This document shows positions 32,004-39,768 of a stretch of DNA of 64,000 nucleotides, in pieces. Source of the stretch: Runella rosea (GTDB lineage Bacteria; Bacteroidota; Bacteroidia; Cytophagales; Spirosomataceae); NCBI RefSeq assembly GCF_003325355.1, contig NZ_CP030850.1, positions 6,089,001 through 6,153,000 of the forward strand. The letters are read 5' to 3'. Both the position numbers and the translations under genes were made by a program. Position 1 is the first letter of the stretch; every line of letters starts with the position of its first letter. Below the pieces are notes generated by a model. The model was given only the letters and a program-made list of their open reading frames with translations, did no database searches and was not told the DNA's origin.

Positions 32004-33119
32004 ATGCCTCCAAGTCGAATATCCGTCAGTTTGATCTTCTTCATTTGTGGATTCATCTATACCAATTGGAGTACCCGATTACCCAGTATTCAAACACTTT
32101 TTTCGCTCAACAACAGCACTTTAGGACTAATGCTCCTTTGTGTAGCAGTGGGCTCACTCACGTCCATGCCGCTCACGGGTTGGCTCATTGCACGTCGGGG
32201 CAGCAAATTTGCCACAACGCTGTCGCTTTTGTTGTTTTGTTGTTCGTTATTTTTGTTTCCGTTGCTATCCTTAAAATGGCACTTAGCAGTCTTTTTTTAC
32301 ATAATCGGCGCGTTTATGGGGGCGCTGGATGTTGCAATGAACGCCCAAGCGGTGGCGATTGAGCAACGCTATAATGCTCTGATGATGTCTTCTTTTCACG
32401 CCATTTTCAGCGTAGGAATGATGCTTGGTGCATTGAGTGGTTCTTTTTTTGTGCCGTTTAGCACCACGTTTCACTTTGCGGTCGTTTCGGCGGGGGCTTT
32501 GGTGATTGCGGTGGCTTGTGTGTTCTTTTTGATTCCAGATACGGTCAAACCGTCGAACGAAGGCGTGGCTTTTCGGCTACCCGACCGCTCCATGCTTTTT
32601 ATGGGTCTGATTGCGTTTTGTGCCATGTTGGGGGAGGGCGCAATGGCCGATTGGAGCACCAACTACCTGAAAAATGTTCTCCAAACCAATGCCGCGATGG
32701 CACCACTGGGTTTGTCGGCGTTTTCGGCCGCGATGACGATTGGGCGTTTCGGAGGGGATAAAATCCGAACAATTTTTGGGGATAAACGCCTTATTTTGGC
32801 AAATTCGGCTCTGGCAATGCTCGGTTTGGTGGTTGCGTTGATGATTCCCTCCGTGTGGGTGGCCATTGGTGGTCTTTTTTTGGTGGGCTTGGGCCTATCA
32901 ACCATTATTCCCATTATTTATAGCAACGCAGGTCACAACACATCATTACCCAACGGCGTAGGATTGGCCATGGTTAGTACGTTGGGCTACTTTGGGTTTT
33001 TGTTTGGGCCGCCAGTCATTGGCTTTCTGGCAGACTCGCAGGGGTTGCGGGCAGCGCTGGTGTTTGTGGTGCTCCTTTTTGGAGTAATGGTGGTTTTGGG
33101 CCGAAAAATAGAAACTTAG
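32004..33119 (+). CDS. MFS transporter (YbjJ/fucose-permease-like)
   Basis: A 371-residue inner-membrane transporter with 12 hydrophobic segments. I use the ATG at 32004 (MPPSRISVSLIFFICGFIYTNW); the longer frame would begin inside fmt. MFS signatures are SMPLTGWLIARRGSKFAT between helices 2 and 3, DVAMNAQAVAIEQRY in helix 4 (a YbjJ/FucP-type motif) and GGDKIRTIFGDKRLIL between helices 8 and 9. The substrate is unknown. It converges on a MarR-family gene 10 bp away and could be its target, although no matching operator is seen in front of it. Confidence 0.88.
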   Translation: MPPSRISVSLIFFICGFIYTNWSTRLPSIQTLFSLNNSTLGLMLLCVAVGSLTSMPLTGWLIARRGSKFATTLSLLLFCCSLFLFPLLSLKWHLAVFFYIIGAFMGALDVAMNAQAVAIEQRYNALMMSSFHAIFSVGMMLGALSGSFFVPFSTTFHFAVVSAGALVIAVACVFFLIPDTVKPSNEGVAFRLPDRSMLFMGLIAFCAMLGEGAMADWSTNYLKNVLQTNAAMAPLGLSAFSAAMTIGRFGGDKIRTIFGDKRLILANSALAMLGLVVALMIPSVWVAIGGLFLVGLGLSTIIPIIYSNAGHNTSLPNGVGLAMVSTLGYFGFLFGPPVIGFLADSQGLRAALVFVVLLFGVMVVLGRKIET

Positions 33120-33129
33120 TAGGAAGTCG

Positions 33130-33567
33130 TTATTCGCTGAAATTCTGATAGATAGAGTCCATAATTCTAACAAAATGGGCGTAGTCTTCTTCGTTAAGTT
33201 CTCCCCAACCTTGACGACGGATTTCTTTGACCACGGGCAAAACCATCTCGAATGTTTTGGTGCCTTCGGGCATTAAAAAAATGTTGAATTTACGCCGGTC
33301 TTCGTCCGACATGCGGCGCTCGACCAATCCTTTCTTGACGAGCAAATCCAAAATGCGCGTCACTGTGGGGGCGTCTTTGGTGGTGAGTTCGGCTAACATA
33401 TTTTGACTTATTCCCTGATTTCTGGCTACGTGGTCAATCAATACCCATTGGTCTACCGTCAAATCAAATCCCGAATCGTTGAAACGTTTCTGTAACACGT
33501 TGCGGATTTTCTTGATGGTGGTATCAATTTTGAAAAAATAGGCACGAGAATCGGAAGGGTGAGTCAT
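33130..33567 (-). CDS. MarR-family transcriptional regulator
   Basis: A 145-residue winged-helix repressor. The helix-turn-helix is in ISQNMLAELTTKDAPTVTRILDLLVKKGLVERR (about 55-87), followed by the wing MSDEDRRKFNIFLMPEGTKTF with the family's DxRxxxxxLT-like DRR motif. Helices at both ends form the dimer interface. MarR proteins release DNA when they bind small phenolic or other ligands. A 16-bp palindrome with TTAGC/GCTAA arms lies 10 bp upstream of the start, a likely autoregulatory site. The regulated genes could include the neighbouring MFS transporter. Confidence 0.93.
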   Translation of the reverse strand: MTHPSDSRAYFFKIDTTIKKIRNVLQKRFNDSGFDLTVDQWVLIDHVARNQGISQNMLAELTTKDAPTVTRILDLLVKKGLVERRMSDEDRRKFNIFLMPEGTKTFEMVLPVVKEIRRQGWGELNEEDYAHFVRIMDSIYQNFSE

Positions 33568-33577
33568 GAGGTTAAAG

Positions 33578-33593
33578 TATTAGCCTGCTAATA
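33578..33593. promoter_or_regulatory. Candidate MarR operator
   Basis: TATTAGC-CT-GCTAATA is a perfect 7-bp inverted repeat with a 2-bp centre. It lies 10 bp upstream of the marR-family ATG. Size, A+T-rich arms and place fit MarR autoregulatory sites. Confidence 0.55.
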
Positions 33594-33634
33594 ATTGCTC
33601 TGCAAATTAAGATAGGATTTTTAAAAGAGCAAAC

Positions 33635-34423
33635 CTATCGCCAAAATCGCCAACGCAACACGAAATTTTGTTTGGGTTGTTTTTTTCGGAAGAAAACCAA
33701 CCCAACCGAAAACAAATCAATCGTGACCGTAACGGACGGATGTTGGGTGATATACTCCCAGGCGGCTTCCATCTCGGGAGACCAATGAATATCATCAAAA
33801 ACAAAGAGACTATTTTCGTGGGCCTTGGTCAGGCAGGTTTCGAAGTAGCGGACGGTAGGCTCGTACCGGTGATTGGCATCAAAAAAGGCAAAGTCGATAC
33901 TGGGGATAGCGGCTACCTGAGCATTCAGGGTTTCGTCTAAATTTCCAACAATGACTTCAATCGGGGCCAATGCGCCAATTTTTTCGAAATTACGTCGGGC
34001 TAAGTTGGCCGTTTCGGGGCAGCCTTCAAAAGTGAAAATGTGCGCATCTGGCTTGGCGGATGCCAAGTAGAGGGTGGTCAGGCCCAATGAAGTTCCCAAA
34101 TCAAAAATCGTGGAATAATTGAAATGCTGAATCAGTCGGTAGAAAAGTCGCCCCAACTGAGCCGATTTTTTTGAATGTTTCGCCACGTCGCGCACTTCCC
34201 TAACGGGGGAGGCATTCACTTTTGAACCCGCCCCAAAATCGGTAATTGTGAGGGTTTCACGACTTTGAAGCATTTCGTTGCGCAGCGCTTCAATGGCTTC
34301 AAAACGGGGCTTTAAAGTATCTTTTTTGATTGTATTTAGATAGAGATCGAATACAAAAGGAGAATGAAGACCGTGTTCGTTTTGGGCAGCAAAAAAATAG
34401 CGAAAAATAGGACGAAGGAACAA
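33635..34423 (-). CDS. Class I SAM-dependent O-methyltransferase-like protein
   Basis: A 262-residue soluble protein. The Rossmann core is seen as STIFDLGTSLGLTTLYLASAKPDAHIFTFEGCPETANLARRNF, with motif I DLGTSLG for SAM and acidic E in FTFEG closing motif II. IDFAFFDANHRYEPTVRYFETCL and SLFVFDDIHWSPEM supply the DxNH and DDIH metal-like motifs of catechol-type O-methyltransferases. The N-terminus FRYFFAAQNEHGLHSPFVFDLYL is typical of a Bacteroidota subfamily. The substrate is unknown. It lies 67 bp before marR on the same strand, and apaG ends 143 bp upstream. Confidence 0.85.
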   Translation of the reverse strand: MFLRPIFRYFFAAQNEHGLHSPFVFDLYLNTIKKDTLKPRFEAIEALRNEMLQSRETLTITDFGAGSKVNASPVREVRDVAKHSKKSAQLGRLFYRLIQHFNYSTIFDLGTSLGLTTLYLASAKPDAHIFTFEGCPETANLARRNFEKIGALAPIEVIVGNLDETLNAQVAAIPSIDFAFFDANHRYEPTVRYFETCLTKAHENSLFVFDDIHWSPEMEAAWEYITQHPSVTVTIDLFSVGLVFFRKKQPKQNFVLRWRFWR

Positions 34424-34566
34424 AATCGGGGGGATTTAATAACCGAAAAATGGAGAACCGCAGAAGGTAAAACTGCGAGACCGAAAAAATAAATTATCGG
34501 GGGATATACAGTATTTTCTGTTTGATAGAATAATTGACAACAATTTTGCACTACCTAAAATGAGGC

Positions 34567-34953
34567 CTAATTCAGACGGTAGGGGGCAATCATCGTAAAC
34601 TCAGGAATTGTTACGTTGAATTGTTTGCCGTCCATGATGCGCTCCATCAGGTAAGTGCCGCCCATTTTACCCATGCTGGTGCGAAGGTTGCAGCCCGATA
34701 CGTATTCATGGACTTCGCCAGGTTCAAGCACGGGTTGTTGCCCTACTACGCCTTCGCCTTCTACTTCCCGAACGGTACCGTTTGAGTCATGGATGAACCA
34801 GTGCCGGCGCAACAATTGTACCGTATGCTCGCTGTGATTTTCGATGGTAATGCGGTACGTAAATACGAAATGGGCCTGCATCGGGCTCGAATATTCGGGC
34901 TGATATTGCGTCAATACGCTTACTCGAACGCCTTCTGTAATCGCGGATGTCAT
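34567..34953 (-). CDS. apaG: ApaG domain protein
   Basis: A 128-residue protein from the ATG at 34951-34953, matching the usual N-terminus MTSAITEGVRVSVLTQYQPEYS; the longer frame adds 11 residues. The fibronectin-III-like ApaG fold is complete: FVFTYRITIENHSEHTVQLLRRHWFIHDSNGTVREVEGEGVVGQQPVLEPGEVHEYVSGC and GTYLMERIMDGKQFNVTIPEF. ApaG is linked to diadenosine tetraphosphate metabolism and Mg2+/Co2+ resistance, but its biochemical role is not settled. It has no coupled apaH or ksgA neighbour here. Confidence 0.93.
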   Translation of the reverse strand: MTSAITEGVRVSVLTQYQPEYSSPMQAHFVFTYRITIENHSEHTVQLLRRHWFIHDSNGTVREVEGEGVVGQQPVLEPGEVHEYVSGCNLRTSMGKMGGTYLMERIMDGKQFNVTIPEFTMIAPYRLN

Positions 34954-35122
34954 GGTTTTATGAAGCTTTACTAACTTTATAACCAAAATTAGGTTTTAAT
35001 CATTAAAAAAACCAAATCTTTGTCAAAAAAGTATCTCAATGCTTACAACGAACAGTATAGCCTTACTGTTTTAGGCAGAGGTTCATTTTAAACCATAAAT
35101 TTTAAACCCGTCATTATTTTGT

Positions 35123-35788
35123 ATGGATATTAAGATTGAAGCTTCGTGGAAGGCTCGATTGCAGACCGAATTTGAACAGCCTTATTTTGCCGACTTGGTT
35201 GCGTATGTGCGTCAGGAATACAAAACCCAACAAATCTATCCACCTGGCAAACTGATGTTTAATGCATTTGATAAATGCCCTTTTGACAAAACCAAAGTGG
35301 TCATTTTGGGGCAAGACCCTTACCATGGTAGAGGGCAAGCCAACGGGCTTTGCTTTTCGGTCAACGACGGTGTTACTATCCCTCCTTCGCTCATCAATAT
35401 TTTCAAAGAAATTCAAAATGATTTGGGGAAGCCTTTTCCGCGCAGCGGAAACTTGGAGCGATGGGCCGAGCAGGGAGTACTCCTCCTCAACGCCACGCTT
35501 ACCGTGCAGGAAGGCAAGCCAGGCTCTCATCAAGGGCACGGCTGGGAACAATTCTCAGATGCCGTCATTCGTCATTTAAACGACGATAAAGAGGGGCTGG
35601 TCTTTCTGCTGTGGGGAAGATATGCGCAGGACAAAGGCCGAATCATTGACCCCAAAAAACATTTTGTGCTGAAATCAAAACACCCTTCGCCGATGTCGGC
35701 CAACTCTGGTGGTTGGTTTGGCAATAATCACTTTAGTCAGGCAAATAATTATTTGAAAGCCAAGGGTTTGCAGGAGATTGAATGGTAG
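35123..35788 (+). CDS. ung: Uracil-DNA glycosylase
   Basis: A 221-residue family 1 enzyme. The water-activating motif is GQDPYHGRGQANGLCFSV (Asp about residue 65). LLLNATLTVQEGKPGSHQGHGWEQF holds the uracil-binding Asn, and the DNA-intercalation loop is HPSPMSANSGGWFGNNHFSQ. The loop has Met where E. coli has Leu in HPSPLSA, a residue that plugs the flipped-out base; the change is conservative. It removes uracil from DNA for base excision repair. It converges on the 2TM gene pair. Confidence 0.97.
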   Translation: MDIKIEASWKARLQTEFEQPYFADLVAYVRQEYKTQQIYPPGKLMFNAFDKCPFDKTKVVILGQDPYHGRGQANGLCFSVNDGVTIPPSLINIFKEIQNDLGKPFPRSGNLERWAEQGVLLLNATLTVQEGKPGSHQGHGWEQFSDAVIRHLNDDKEGLVFLLWGRYAQDKGRIIDPKKHFVLKSKHPSPMSANSGGWFGNNHFSQANNYLKAKGLQEIEW

Positions 35789-35802
35789 AATATTGAGCCA
35801 TT

Positions 35803-36078
35803 TTATAAACCATTCTGTTTTTCTTTCAAGAGCTTTTGATATTCCTGTTCGGCGAGGTCATCGTCGTTAGGGCGAATGTAGGCGCGGTAATATTGGGTGA
35901 CGAGGCCAATTCCCCAAAAAACGAGTACCCAACCGGGCCAAAAATGACTCTTGGTTCCAGAAGTAAGGTACCAAATGGTGATTAAAATGGCGTTTGTGAA
36001 CAGATAAGACATTAAATCGCGTTGGAAATGGGCCCTTCGCTTGGCGATTCTCCAGAGCTTTTCGTCACGAGGTTGCAT
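35803..36078 (-). CDS. 2TM-domain protein (second of tandem pair)
   Basis: A 91-residue membrane protein of the 2TM family. Basic N-terminus LWRIAKRRAHFQRDLMSYLF, two helices (LFTNAILITIWYLTSG and WPGWVLVFWGIGLVTQYYRAYI), then an acidic-to-basic helical tail LAEQEYQKLLKEKQNGL. In Flavobacteria and Cytophagia such domains are often fused to LytTR regulators or histidine kinases; here it stands alone. Function is unknown. It follows its paralogue with a 21-bp gap. Confidence 0.8.
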   Translation of the reverse strand: MQPRDEKLWRIAKRRAHFQRDLMSYLFTNAILITIWYLTSGTKSHFWPGWVLVFWGIGLVTQYYRAYIRPNDDDLAEQEYQKLLKEKQNGL

Positions 36079-36099
36079 GTAAAAGCAGGGTTAAAGGTG

Positions 36100-36372
36100 T
36101 CATTCTTTGTTCAAAAGCTTCTGATATTCGCGTTCTACCATGTTTTTTTCACTGTAAGTGTACGCCGAAAAATAATGAGATACAAGCCCTATTCCCCAAC
36201 CGAAAGATGTCCATACGGGCCAAGGATAGGTATCGCCTCGGCTCCATATCAGGCCAAAGGCCCACAAGGTCCATAAGGCAGCGTTGACAAAAAGGTACAC
36301 ATAAAGGTGGCTTTTGAACGAAGCTCTTGCTTTTGCCATTTTCCAAAGTTGGGGGTCGCGTTGCGTTTCCAT
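36100..36372 (-). CDS. 2TM-domain protein (first of tandem pair)
   Basis: A 90-residue paralogue of the next gene. Same order: LWKMAKARASFKSHLYVYLF, two helices (LFVNAALWTLWAFGLIWSRG and WPVWTSFGWGIGLVSHYFSAYTY), then a tail MVEREYQKLLNKE. The motif F/WGIGLVxxYxxAY and the tail EREYQKLL/EQEYQKLL are nearly identical between copies. No partner domain is present. The pair is one short operon ending against ung. Confidence 0.8.
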   Translation of the reverse strand: METQRDPQLWKMAKARASFKSHLYVYLFVNAALWTLWAFGLIWSRGDTYPWPVWTSFGWGIGLVSHYFSAYTYSEKNMVEREYQKLLNKE

Positions 36373-36439
36373 TGCATTTCAGGATTTAAGGATGATTAAC
36401 CGATTGTTTGTTTTTGGCTGACTGATGCAACAAAAATAA

Positions 36440-36468
36440 AATGCGGTTGGGAGTTACCCAACCGCATT
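36440..36468 (-). terminator. Rho-independent terminator after the coiled-coil membrane protein gene
   Basis: AATGCGGTTGGG (36440-36451) and CCCAACCGCATT (36457-36468) pair over 12 bp with a 5-nt loop. On the minus strand TTATTTTTG follows. It lies 63 bp past the stop at 36532. Confidence 0.9.
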
Positions 36469-36531
36469 CTGACAGACTTGACTTTCAAGAAGATGAATCA
36501 GGCTTTTTAAAGAGTCAATTGCCTTGTCGAA

Positions 36532-37482
36532 TTATTTAATCGTGAAATTGCTTGAGCCAATGCGGAATCCTTCCGAATATACTTCCACGCTGTATTTACC
36601 TGGGCGGAAGCGTTGTGCATTGTCATAGGTCATTTCAACCATTTGATTTGTATTTTGATAAGCTACGCGGTCTTTAGTGGTGAACATCATCTCTTGTCCT
36701 TTCCAGTTGAATTTGCCCGAGCCCATTGCTTCGTCAGAGATTACCGCGCCGTCTGGATCAAGTACACGTACATAAATCTCTTTTTCTTCAGGCTGGGTTA
36801 ATGGGTTAGACGGCAGAGTGAACTGTAATCTGATTTTGTCTACGCGTTTTGCCTTGTAGCTGTCGTCGTTTTTAATTTTACCTTTAGGAGTAACGGCCAA
36901 CACTTTGATATTTTCGGCCTTGAGTGCAGCGCCAATGGCAACTTTTTCGCTCAATTCCCGATTTTGACTGCTGTAGGTCATTACAGAGTCGGTAAGCTGT
37001 TGTTTTACCTGCGTCAAGGCTTCTTTTTCGGTCTTGAGACCTGTATTTTCGGTACTTAAGTTTTGATTGGTTGCTGCCAATACGCCGTTTTCTTCTCTAA
37101 GTTTTACGAGTTCGACGTCTTTATCGGCCAGAAATTGCTCGTATTCTTTGATTTTCGCGGTGTATTTGCCAATCTCAAATCGCATGTTTTTCTTCAAGTT
37201 GGCTTTGTCCGTTTCTAGTCGAGCTTTTACTTTCATTAGCTCTTCTATATTGCCACCAAGTTGCTGTGTTTCGGCGATTTTTGCGTCTAAATTACGTGAT
37301 ACCGAATCTAATTTCGTTTGAGTAAACGCGAGTTCTTTTGCTTTTTCAACAATCGCGACCTCTTTTGTCTCGGTTTGGCCTTTTTGATCGAAGTACATAA
37401 AACCGAATGCACCCGCCGCCAACGTCATGATAACCAGTCCTACCCAAGCGAATGTACCCTTGTTTTGCTGATTGTTTTCCAT
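36532..37482 (-). CDS. Single-pass membrane protein with coiled coil and beta-rich C-terminus
   Basis: A 316-residue protein. A short cytosolic end (MENNQQNKG), one membrane helix (TFAWVGLVIMTLAAGAFGFMYF, about 9-30), a coiled coil from about 38 to 185 (LDSVSRNLDAKIAETQQLGGNIEELMKVKARLE, many E/K/L heptads), and a beta-sandwich-like C-terminus (about 195-316: DKIRLQFTLPSNPLTQPEEKEIYVRVLDPDG, RPGKYSVEVYSEGFRIGSSNFTIK). I recognise no named family. The layout suggests an envelope spacer or sensor. It is monocistronic with its own terminator. Confidence 0.7.
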   Translation of the reverse strand: MENNQQNKGTFAWVGLVIMTLAAGAFGFMYFDQKGQTETKEVAIVEKAKELAFTQTKLDSVSRNLDAKIAETQQLGGNIEELMKVKARLETDKANLKKNMRFEIGKYTAKIKEYEQFLADKDVELVKLREENGVLAATNQNLSTENTGLKTEKEALTQVKQQLTDSVMTYSSQNRELSEKVAIGAALKAENIKVLAVTPKGKIKNDDSYKAKRVDKIRLQFTLPSNPLTQPEEKEIYVRVLDPDGAVISDEAMGSGKFNWKGQEMMFTTKDRVAYQNTNQMVEMTYDNAQRFRPGKYSVEVYSEGFRIGSSNFTIK

Positions 37483-37921
37483 AATTGTAATTGTTTTATT
37501 AGTGAAACATGAGTTAAAATAAAGGTAAAGCGATATATCATACGTAATCTTTGGGGTGATAGTGATGCAATAGTTTGATAAAATTTTATTCCACGCTGCT
37601 TTTGCAACTTTTACGTGGATTATTATTCATTGAATGGGGTGTTTTTTGCCCAAATCGGGCAAATACCGTTGATTTTTCGCCCAAAATGAATTGGTATGTC
37701 CCACAATTGGACACCACAAAAGATAAATTCATGCCATTGTTAACGAAGTAGTCCGTTGAACTAATATGAAAAAGGGAAAGCCTACGGTAGATGGGCAGGT
37801 TTTTTTGGTATTATTTGACCGTTGAATCTTCTTTTACTTGGCTTATCTGCGTTTATTTACAAATATTTTTGTTGATTAAAACCCTCGAAATAAGTAACCA
37901 TCCCTAATTCTTTTTTTAGTT
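37483..37921. other. 439-bp divergent intergenic region
   Basis: No coding frame is supported here. TTTGCCC/GGGCAAA (37645-37663) makes a small hairpin, and the sequence TTTTT(C)GCCCAAA recurs about 30 bp on. TATTTTTG at 37864-37871 fits the -7 consensus for the plus-strand PolX-like gene (TSS near 37878, 44 nt before its ATG) but lacks a well-spaced -33 box. CCGTTGAA occurs at about 37752 and 37819. Confidence 0.5.
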
Positions 37922-39691
37922 ATGTCTAACGACGAAATTGTAGAAATCCTTGAACTAACGACCAAATTGCTTGAACTGCATGATGCAGATACTTTTAAAA
38001 TCCGCACCTATTCGTCGGCGGCTTTTAACCTGAGTCGGCTCAATGGCCAAGAATTGGCGACATTGTCGACCGCAGCATTGACCCAATTGCCGGGTGTGGG
38101 GAAAAGTATGGCCGCCAAAATTCAGGAAATCGTGCAAACGGGACGCTTGACTGAGCTGGAACAACTCATGGCTCAAACACCCGTAGGAGTGCTCGAGATG
38201 TTTAAAATAAAAGGAATTGGTGCCAAAAAAATCGGGACAATCTGGCGGCAATTGGGCATCGACACCATTGCGGGCTTACAAGAAGCGTGTGAGACTGGTC
38301 AAATTGCAAAATTGAAAGGATTTGGCGAAAGTACCCAGCAGAAAATTCTGGCTTCGATGGCGTTTTTACAAAGCCAAATGGGCAAGGTACGTATGGACAA
38401 GGGCGCAATTTTGGCTGAGTTAATCAGGGAGGAACTTCAGAAACACTTTCCAAATGTGGTGATAACGGGAGAGGTAGCGCGTAAAAATGAAACGGTTGAA
38501 ACAATTCAGCTGCTGGTCGGTACGGAGTCGCCTGTGGCGGCTATACGTCAAATCAATGAAATAAGGTGGTTATTGCAAAACGAAAAAATATCTTCCCCTT
38601 TTACGTGGCGGGGCAAGATTGTTGACCGCAGTACCACTACCGACTTGCCACCGCAGGGCGAAGAAGTAGAGCAGAAAAAAACGCTGGAAATTCAGGTAGA
38701 AATTGTTTTTGTACAACCTGATAGGTTTGAAAGTGAACGATTTATTTTAGAAAGTACCGAAGCGCATTTAAGGCAATCGACGGCGTTGGGAACCTCTTTG
38801 TTGGCAGTAGCTTACAGCAATTCCCGCGAAGAATCCGCCGAAGCTATTTACCAAAAAGCAGGGTTGCCGTACGTAGTACCCGAAATGCGCGAAGGCTTGG
38901 GAGAATTTGAGTGGCTGACCAAACATACAAATGAAGACCTGATTACGTGGGATGCCCTGCGGGGAATTTTACACAACCACAGTACCTATTCCGACGGGAA
39001 GCACAGCCTGGAAGTGATGGCGCGGTATTGTCAAGAATTGGGATTTGAATACCTGGGCATTGCAGACCACTCACAAACGGCAAGTTATGCCAATGGTCTC
39101 CGGGTCGATCGGGTCAAATTGCAGCACGAAGAAATTGACCGCCTGAATCAGACGTTGTCTTCCAATGCCTCCAAACCGTTTAAAATCCTGAAAGGAATTG
39201 AGTCTGACATCCTCAGTGACGGTTCGTTGGACTACCCAGAGGAGGTGCTGAAAACCTTTGATTACGTGGTGGCATCGGTCCACAGTAACCTCACTATGAG
39301 CCTTGAAAAAGCAACGGGACGTTTGTTGGCGGCGATTGAAAATCCATACACTACGATATTGGGCCACCCCACAGGACGGCTGTTGCTGGCTCGGGAAGGG
39401 TATCCGATTGACCATAAAGTGATTATTGAGGCATGTGCACGCCACGGAGTGGTCATTGAAATCAACGCGAGTCCTTGGCGTTTGGATTTGGATTGGCGTT
39501 GGATAAGGTATTGCATGGACAAAGGGGTAATGCTCAGTATCAATCCTGATGCGCACCAAAAAGAAGGCTATTTTGACATGCATTACGGAGTAAACGTAGC
39601 CAGAAAAGGTGGCCTAACCAAAGAGATGACATTCAACGCGTTGAGCTTGGCGGAAATAGAAGCTTACCTTGAGAAAAGAAAAAATGGATAA
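37922..39691 (+). CDS. PolX-like HhH-PHP protein with degenerate polymerase site
   Basis: A 589-residue protein with PolX domain order. Residues 1-150 carry three helix-hairpin-helix elements (LPGVGKSMAAKI, IKGIGAKKIGTI, LKGFGESTQQKI). The palm (about 170-330) has lost its catalytic carboxylates: the canonical GSxRRxxETxxDxD is TGEVARKNETVETIQ (T194 and Q196 for the two Asp), and the third Asp aligns with E260. The C-terminal PHP domain (about 345-589) is complete: HNH (351-353), ADH (382-383), GIESD (E427), VHS (H454), GHPTGR (H482) and NPDAH (D543, H545). It is therefore probably a 3'-5' exonuclease or AP-processing enzyme, not a polymerase. Confidence 0.85.
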   Translation: MSNDEIVEILELTTKLLELHDADTFKIRTYSSAAFNLSRLNGQELATLSTAALTQLPGVGKSMAAKIQEIVQTGRLTELEQLMAQTPVGVLEMFKIKGIGAKKIGTIWRQLGIDTIAGLQEACETGQIAKLKGFGESTQQKILASMAFLQSQMGKVRMDKGAILAELIREELQKHFPNVVITGEVARKNETVETIQLLVGTESPVAAIRQINEIRWLLQNEKISSPFTWRGKIVDRSTTTDLPPQGEEVEQKKTLEIQVEIVFVQPDRFESERFILESTEAHLRQSTALGTSLLAVAYSNSREESAEAIYQKAGLPYVVPEMREGLGEFEWLTKHTNEDLITWDALRGILHNHSTYSDGKHSLEVMARYCQELGFEYLGIADHSQTASYANGLRVDRVKLQHEEIDRLNQTLSSNASKPFKILKGIESDILSDGSLDYPEEVLKTFDYVVASVHSNLTMSLEKATGRLLAAIENPYTTILGHPTGRLLLAREGYPIDHKVIIEACARHGVVIEINASPWRLDLDWRWIRYCMDKGVMLSINPDAHQKEGYFDMHYGVNVARKGGLTKEMTFNALSLAEIEAYLEKRKNG

Positions 39692-39717
39692 ATGCAAAGA
39701 CGAAGTTACCAGAAGCC

Positions 39718-39752
39718 AAAAATGGAGAAGCGGACACCGCTTCTCCATTTTT
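39718..39752. terminator. Strong bidirectional terminator
   Basis: AAAAATGGAGAAGCGG (39718-39733) pairs perfectly with CCGCTTCTCCATTTTT (39737-39752), a 16-bp stem with a 3-nt loop, followed by TT. It lies between the convergent PolX-like and OmpA-like genes. Confidence 0.92.
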
Positions 39753-39768
39753 TTGAGCTTTTATTCGA

